DNA of 9,564 bases from Acetobacteraceae bacterium. Its GTDB lineage: Bacteria; Pseudomonadota; Alphaproteobacteria; Acetobacterales; Acetobacteraceae. This document shows positions 6,531-9,564 of this stretch, one piece after another. The stretch is from assembly GCA_003164305.1 (NCBI GenBank), contig PLSZ01000089.1, positions 1,747 to 11,310 of the forward strand. Direction: 5' to 3'. The translations under genes and the position numbers were made by a program. The first letter of the stretch is position 1. Each line of letters opens with the position of its first letter. Under the pieces are notes generated by a model that made no database searches, had not been told where the DNA came from, and was given only the letters and a program-made list of their open reading frames with translations.

Positions 6531-7307
6531 AACCATCCTCACTGAAATCACCGGCGATCACCTGCTGACGGTGACATTGAATCGCCCCGAGGTCGGCAAC
6601 GCGAAAACACCCGGATGGGCCTTGATCTGCTCGATCTGTGGACCGGCTTGATCGAGGATCCCGGTGACGTTCGTTGCATCATTCTCACCGGCGCGGGCGA
6701 GCGGATTTTTTGTGCCGGAGGCGATCTGAAGCAGCGGCGCGACCTGACGCCGAAGCAATGGCAGCACCAGCACGAAATCTTCGAACGCGGCCGAGACACG
6801 CTGCTGGAGTGTCCGGTTCCGGTGATCGCCGCGATCAACGGCCACGCTTACGCCGGCGGGTTGGAGACCGTGTTGGTCTGCGACTTCGCCTATGCCGTGA
6901 ATTTCGCACGCTTCGCGCTAACCGAGGTCACGCTCGGCATCATGCCCGGTGGCGGCGGCACTCAGACGTTGCCGAGGGTCGTCGGCGAACGCCGCGCCAA
7001 GGAAATCATTCTGACCGGCAAACCATTCTCCGCCGCGCAGGCGTTGGAATGGGGCATTCTCAATCGCGTTTGCGAGCCCGCGGACCTCATGCCCGCCGTG
7101 CTCGAAACCGCCCAGGCGATCTGCGACAACGCGCTGCTGTCGATCCGCCAGGCGAAGAAATCCATTCATAACGGTCTGCAGATGGACCTCAGGCGCGGTT
7201 TCATGTTCGAGATCGAGGCGTACAACCGCCTTGTCGACACCGAGGACCGCCGAGAGGGCGTGCTGGCCTTCAACGAAAAGCGTAAGCCACGGTTCAAAGG
7301 CAAATAA
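6517..7307 (+). pseudogene. Enoyl-CoA hydratase/isomerase (crotonase) family gene with one-base deletion in an A run near 6604-6607
   Basis: ATG 6517 (GGAG at 6508-6511, five-base spacing) starts MKPYETILTEITGDHLLTVT and reaches LNRPEVGNAK, the standard crotonase start. The frame then slips: GCG followed by four A's should have five to read NAKNTRMGLDLL. With one A added the gene is 263 aa, normal length, and complete: oxyanion-hole CAGGDLK (66-72), INGHAYAGGLE with Glu117, LTEVTLGIMPGGGGTQ with Glu137. Both catalytic glutamates of true hydratases align. It would hydrate 2-enoyl-CoA. As written, translation ends at 6651 after 44 residues; an internal ATG at 6615 could give a 230-aa product without the first strand, but it has no ribosome site. 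Loss of one base in a homopolymer is also a classic sequencing error, so the gene may be intact in the organism. It overlaps the dehydrogenase gene by 14 bp. Confidence 0.87.
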
Positions 7308-7322
7308 CGGGAGATCCGATCC

Positions 7323-7562
7323 ATGGAACTCACGAAACATCTTGGTCAGTTCGTCGCCGATCTCTCCGCCAACCATCTGCCAGAGGAAGCGACGGCGCAT
7401 CGGCCGAATGGGTTTCATCGATACCATCGGAACGATGATGGTGGCCGCGAGGAAGACAGAGTCCGCATTATGACCGAGGTCCTTGCCCCCGCCGGCGGAC
7501 CGGCGACCTTGCACTTCGGCCCGCGCAAGGCGACCGCGCCGGAAACCGCCTGGATCAACGGC
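7323..7562 (+). pseudogene. MmgE/PrpD family gene remnant, N-terminal piece with two frameshifts
   Basis: The ribosome site (GGGAGA at 7309-7314) and ATG 7323 are still good. The first residues, MELTKHLGQFVADLSANHLP, match the opening of MmgE/PrpD proteins, the 2-methylcitrate dehydratase-like family. At about 7400 the homologous frame shifts by +1 and reads MGFIDTIGTMMV, the family's GxxDTIG stretch. At about 7440 it shifts back to read GREEDRVRIMTEVLAPAGG and continues through ATLHFGPRKATAPETAWING (end near 7562). The two shifts cancel, so the initial frame stays open through the whole piece. Full-length members are about 440-470 aa; only the first 80 or so remain and all catalytic parts are gone. 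It is followed directly by the end of an unrelated gene. It is the last position of the plus-strand operon. Confidence 0.78.
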
Positions 7563-7837
7563 GGGTTCGCGGTGGCGCGGATGATCGGCATGTCTGGGGC
7601 ACTGGCATTGGCCTCGCGGCCCCGTTGCATTTCCTGGCCGCGCTGCCATCCTACCCGCACAACGAGGCCGTGCCGTATCCGCCCTTATTGGAATACGACG
7701 TCGGCCACGACGCGTTGCAAAGCGACATCTTTGTCGAACCGATCCGCTACCATAACGGAGCTCTCGACGTTCCGACAGGTCCCGGACTGGGTGTTACGCT
7801 CGACCACGCGGCGTTAAAACGATTTAGGCCGGCCTGA
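7560..7837 (+). pseudogene. Mandelate racemase/muconate lactonizing enzyme family remnant, C-terminal piece
   Basis: Downstream of about 7592 the second plus frame reads HVWGTGIGLAAPLHFLAALP, then LLEYDVGHDALQSDIFVEPI and PTGPGLGVTLDHAALKRF. This is the standard C-terminal end of the enolase superfamily's MR/MLE group, whose members act on acid sugars and related acids. Just before it, in the preceding PrpD frame, GGFAVARMIG (about 7561-7590) resembles the GGxTEARRI stretch that lies some 13 residues upstream of PHVWG in intact proteins. So an internal loss of about 10-12 codons plus a frame change seems to have occurred at about 7585-7590. No start, cap domain or metal-binding acids remain; an intact member is about 370-400 aa. 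The stop (7835-7837) overlaps convergent msrB by 14 bp. The GGFAVARM assignment is less certain than the rest. Confidence 0.75.
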
Positions 7838-8252
7838 ACTTCATCGCCACGCCGTTCATGCAATAACGCTGACCCGTCGGCCGAGGGCCATCGGGAAAAA
7901 CGTGGCCGAGATGACCGCCGCAGTTGGCGCAATGCACCTCTACACGGGTCATGAAGAAGCTGCGATCCTCGGTCGTACCGACGGCATTCTCCAGCGGTTG
8001 CCAGAAACTCGGCCAGCCGGTGCCGCTTTCGAATTTTGTTCCTGTATCGAACAGAGCCTGCTCGCAACCGGCGCAGATGAAGGTGCCAGCCCGCTTTTCC
8101 TCATTCAGCGGACTGGTGCCGGCGCGTTCCGTGCCATGCTTGCGCAGCACCTGGAACTGATGCAGGTTGAGCACCTGCTTCCATTCCTCGTCGGTGCGCT
8201 GGACCTTAAAGTTTTCCTCGGCCGGCGCGGCGCCGCGTCCGAACAGTGCCAT
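7824..8252 (-). CDS. msrB: Peptide-methionine (R)-S-oxide reductase
   Basis: The 142-aa product is a complete MsrB, which reduces methionine R-sulfoxide in oxidised proteins back to methionine. Visible features are CAGC at 60-63 and CANC at 108-111, the structural zinc site; GTGWPSFW at 77-84; GGHLGHVFPDGP at 112-123; and the catalytic Cys131 in RYCMNGVAMKF, where many relatives have RYCINS or RYCVNS. I chose ATG 8252 because GGAG lies about eight bases upstream; the frame extends 13 more codons without family similarity. There is no signal peptide, so it acts in the cytoplasm. It stands alone on its strand, facing the relic at 7560-7837 and sharing a 131-bp divergent gap with the small ORF at 8384. 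Presumably repair of oxidative damage; no regulatory site recognised. Confidence 0.94.
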   Translation of the reverse strand: MALFGRGAAPAEENFKVQRTDEEWKQVLNLHQFQVLRKHGTERAGTSPLNEEKRAGTFICAGCEQALFDTGTKFESGTGWPSFWQPLENAVGTTEDRSFFMTRVEVHCANCGGHLGHVFPDGPRPTGQRYCMNGVAMKFRPA

Positions 8253-8383
8253 GGTCGATCTCCGTGGGGTGTTCCGGCGAATGTAAGTCATAAGCGGCCT
8301 GGTTTCCAGTGATGGGGCGTTGTGCCAGTACTCGTCAGCGGCGGGCAGTTACCCGAGTCGCGCCACGAGAATGAGGACAGATC

Positions 8384-8563
8384 ATGCGTGCCTTTGAGGG
8401 CCAGCGTTCGGACAACCAACCCGTCAAACGGTCGCGGGCCGAGAAAGAGAAGCAATTGCGCGAATTGCGCGAAACGGCGGCGGCGATGAAATCGCATACC
8501 ACCGCTTCCCTGAAGGAAAGCGTGCGCAAGCGCATCGCGGAACTGGAGGCCGACCTGCGCTGA
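8384..8563 (+). CDS. Small charged helical protein, 59 aa, unknown function
   Basis: I do not recognise a family. ATG 8384 has GAGGA at 8373-8377 with six-base spacing, a good ribosome site, and the frame closes with TGA four bases before the convergent livF stop at 8568. The product begins MRAFEGQRSDNQPVKRSRAE and is rich in Lys, Arg and Glu. Residues about 18-33 and 41-59 (SLKESVRKRIAELEADLR) look like amphipathic helices with leucine/isoleucine spacing suited to a short coiled coil. There is no cysteine, no membrane segment and no signal peptide. Fitting exactly between msrB and livF with good start signals argues that it is real. It may be a small nucleic-acid-binding or adaptor protein, but nothing shows this. 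Confidence 0.6.
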   Translation: MRAFEGQRSDNQPVKRSRAEKEKQLRELRETAAAMKSHTTASLKESVRKRIAELEADLR

Positions 8564-8567
8564 CCCG

Positions 8568-9275
8568 CTATATCCCCAGATAAACCCTGCGCACGTCCGG
8601 ATTGGCGGCGATGTGCGCCGCCGATCCGCTCAGGATCACGCGCCCGGTTTGCAGCACGTAAGCGCGGTCCGAAATCTCCAGACTTTCGGTCAGCCGTTGC
8701 TCGACCAGCAGGATCGTCACGCCGGTGTCCCGGATCGCCCGCACCGCGGCGAAGATCTCATCCACCAATCTGGGCATGATCCCTTGCGAGGGTTCGTCCA
8801 GCATCAACAACCGCGGCCGCGTCATCAGCGCGCGGCCGATCGCCAGCATTTGCTGCTCGCCGCCGGACAGCGTGCTCGCGCGCTGTGCCAACCGTTCCTT
8901 CAAACGGGGGAATAACGCGAACACCATGTCCAACGGTGAATCGCGGTCCGGATCGCGGCGGTGCAGGTAACTTCCCAGTCGCAAATTGTCCGCAACCGAC
9001 AGCCGGGGAAACAGCCGCTTGTTCTCCGGCACATAAGCGATACCGCGCGCCGTGATCAGATGCGCGGGCAGCGCGCCGATCGCCTCTCCGGCGAAAGTGA
9101 CAGTTACACTCCGGGGTTTCTCCATGCCGGCGATCGATTTCAGCAAGGTCGATTTGCCCGCGCCGTTGGCTCCGGCGACCGTAACGATTTCCCCCGCGTC
9201 CACCGCCAGCGACACATCGGCGATGGCGATCAACCCGCGATAGGACGTGGTGAGGTTGACGACATCAAGCAGCAC
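8568..9275 (-). CDS. livF: ABC transporter ATP-binding protein, LivF type (branched-chain amino acid/amide uptake)
   Basis: The 235-aa product is a complete ATPase subunit. It has Walker A GANGAGKST (35-43), YVPENKRLFP (81-90, LivF types usually have YVPEGR at this place), signature LSGGEQQ (136-142), Walker B LLMLDEPSQG (156-165) and LLVEQ (189-193), where LivF proteins have glutamine in place of the usual switch histidine. It would power import of a branched-chain amino acid, amide or related acid with LivG, LivH, LivM and a periplasmic binding protein. I chose GTG 9275, where the protein begins like its family; TGGGGGA at 9284-9290 gives eight-base spacing. A TTG at 9302 only extends into livG. 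It overlaps the livG end by 11 bp, as in typical liv operons. Given the neighbouring catabolic genes the substrate may be a carboxylate rather than an amino acid; this is inference. Confidence 0.9.
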   Translation of the reverse strand: MLLDVVNLTTSYRGLIAIADVSLAVDAGEIVTVAGANGAGKSTLLKSIAGMEKPRSVTVTFAGEAIGALPAHLITARGIAYVPENKRLFPRLSVADNLRLGSYLHRRDPDRDSPLDMVFALFPRLKERLAQRASTLSGGEQQMLAIGRALMTRPRLLMLDEPSQGIMPRLVDEIFAAVRAIRDTGVTILLVEQRLTESLEISDRAYVLQTGRVILSGSAAHIAANPDVRRVYLGI

Positions 9276-9564
9276 GATGCCGGTCCCCCAGATATGCGCC
9301 AATCACAGCCGGGTCGCGCACGATGTCCGAGGGGCGGCCCTCGGCGAGGACTTCCCCCAGATGCAGCACGATGGCGCGATCGACCAGCGGCATGACGACT
9401 TCCATCACATGCTCGACCATGACGATGGTGATGCCGCTGTCCCTGATCCGGCGAACGAGATCAACACCCGACCGTGATTCAGCTGGCGTCAATCCGGTCA
9501 AAACCTCATCCAGCAAAAGCAACTTTGGTTCGGTCGCCAACGCGCGGGCGATTTCCAGGCGGCG
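9265..9564 (-). CDS. livG: ABC transporter ATP-binding protein, LivG type, C-terminal part (5' end outside window)
   Basis: The last 99 residues of the second ATPase subunit are visible, open to the right edge of the window. They begin RRLEIARALATEP, the stretch just after the LSGGQ signature, then Walker B LLLLDEVLTGLTPAES, the H-loop histidine in VMVEHVMEVV, and the LivG-type end GRPSDIVRDPAVIGAYLG. The wording DEVLTGLTPAE, rather than DEPAAGLNPAE, is common in LivG-like subunits of carboxylate or amide importers. It pairs with LivF, whose gene overlaps its 3' end by 11 bp. Permease and binding-protein genes would be expected beyond the window. Confidence 0.9.
   Translation of the reverse strand, partial: RRLEIARALATEPKLLLLDEVLTGLTPAESRSGVDLVRRIRDSGITIVMVEHVMEVVMPLVDRAIVLHLGEVLAEGRPSDIVRDPAVIGAYLGDRHRAA

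Noticed and set aside
5811..6551. Minus-strand open frame of 246 codons opposite the dehydrogenase gene
   Set aside because: The opposite strand carries full dehydrogenase motifs; this frame has none.
8253..8383. Divergent promoters for msrB and the small ORF
   Set aside because: Weak AT-richer patches exist around 8280-8295, but no -35/-10 pair with proper spacing is convincing.
8564..8567. Shared terminator between the small ORF and livF
   Set aside because: The gap is four bases and no hairpin with a T run is visible around it.

Overview
This is a 9.6-kb piece of a high-GC bacterial chromosome, most likely from an alphaproteobacterium. The order Rhodospirillales, perhaps Acetobacteraceae, is my best guess, based on gene content, codon choice and the style of the intergenic palindrome; no marker gene in the window settles it. 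Most of the window looks like accessory catabolism of organic acids or acyl compounds, with housekeeping-type genes at the edges.

Layout. (1) Positions 1-979, plus strand: the 3' end of trehalose-6-phosphate phosphatase (otsB), then a type II haloacid-dehalogenase-like gene interrupted by a one-base deletion in its catalytic motif I. (2) Positions 933-4422, minus strand: a tight four-gene set read from right to left. It holds an isocitrate lyase/PEP mutase family lyase, an NHL beta-propeller protein, a long fumarylacetoacetate-hydrolase (FAH) family protein and a GFA-type zinc protein. (3) Positions 4423-4677: the divergent intergenic region, almost filled by a roughly 198-bp nested palindromic element. 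(4) Positions 4678-7837, plus strand: a short FAH-family hydrolase, a D-2-hydroxyacid dehydrogenase, an enoyl-CoA hydratase with a one-base deletion, and a relic that joins the start of an MmgE/PrpD gene to the end of a mandelate racemase/muconate lactonizing enzyme gene. (5) Positions 7824-9564: msrB on the minus strand, an unannotated-looking 59-aa coiled-coil-type ORF on the plus strand, then livF and the end of livG of a branched-chain amino-acid-type ABC transporter on the minus strand.

How it fits together. Lyase, two FAH-type hydrolases, a hydroxyacid dehydrogenase, crotonase, MmgE/PrpD and an enolase-superfamily member, beside a Liv-type importer, suggest that the cell imports and breaks down an acid (keto acid, hydroxyacid or acyl-CoA). 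The substrate cannot be read from the sequence. The distal end of the plus-strand operon has clearly decayed: a chimeric relic with two frameshifts, a gene fusion and an internal deletion. The single-base lesions in the dehalogenase and hydratase genes could be more decay or could be assembly indels. The most unusual non-coding structure is the palindromic element between the divergent operons. I see no tRNA, rRNA, CRISPR array, intact transposase or phage gene.
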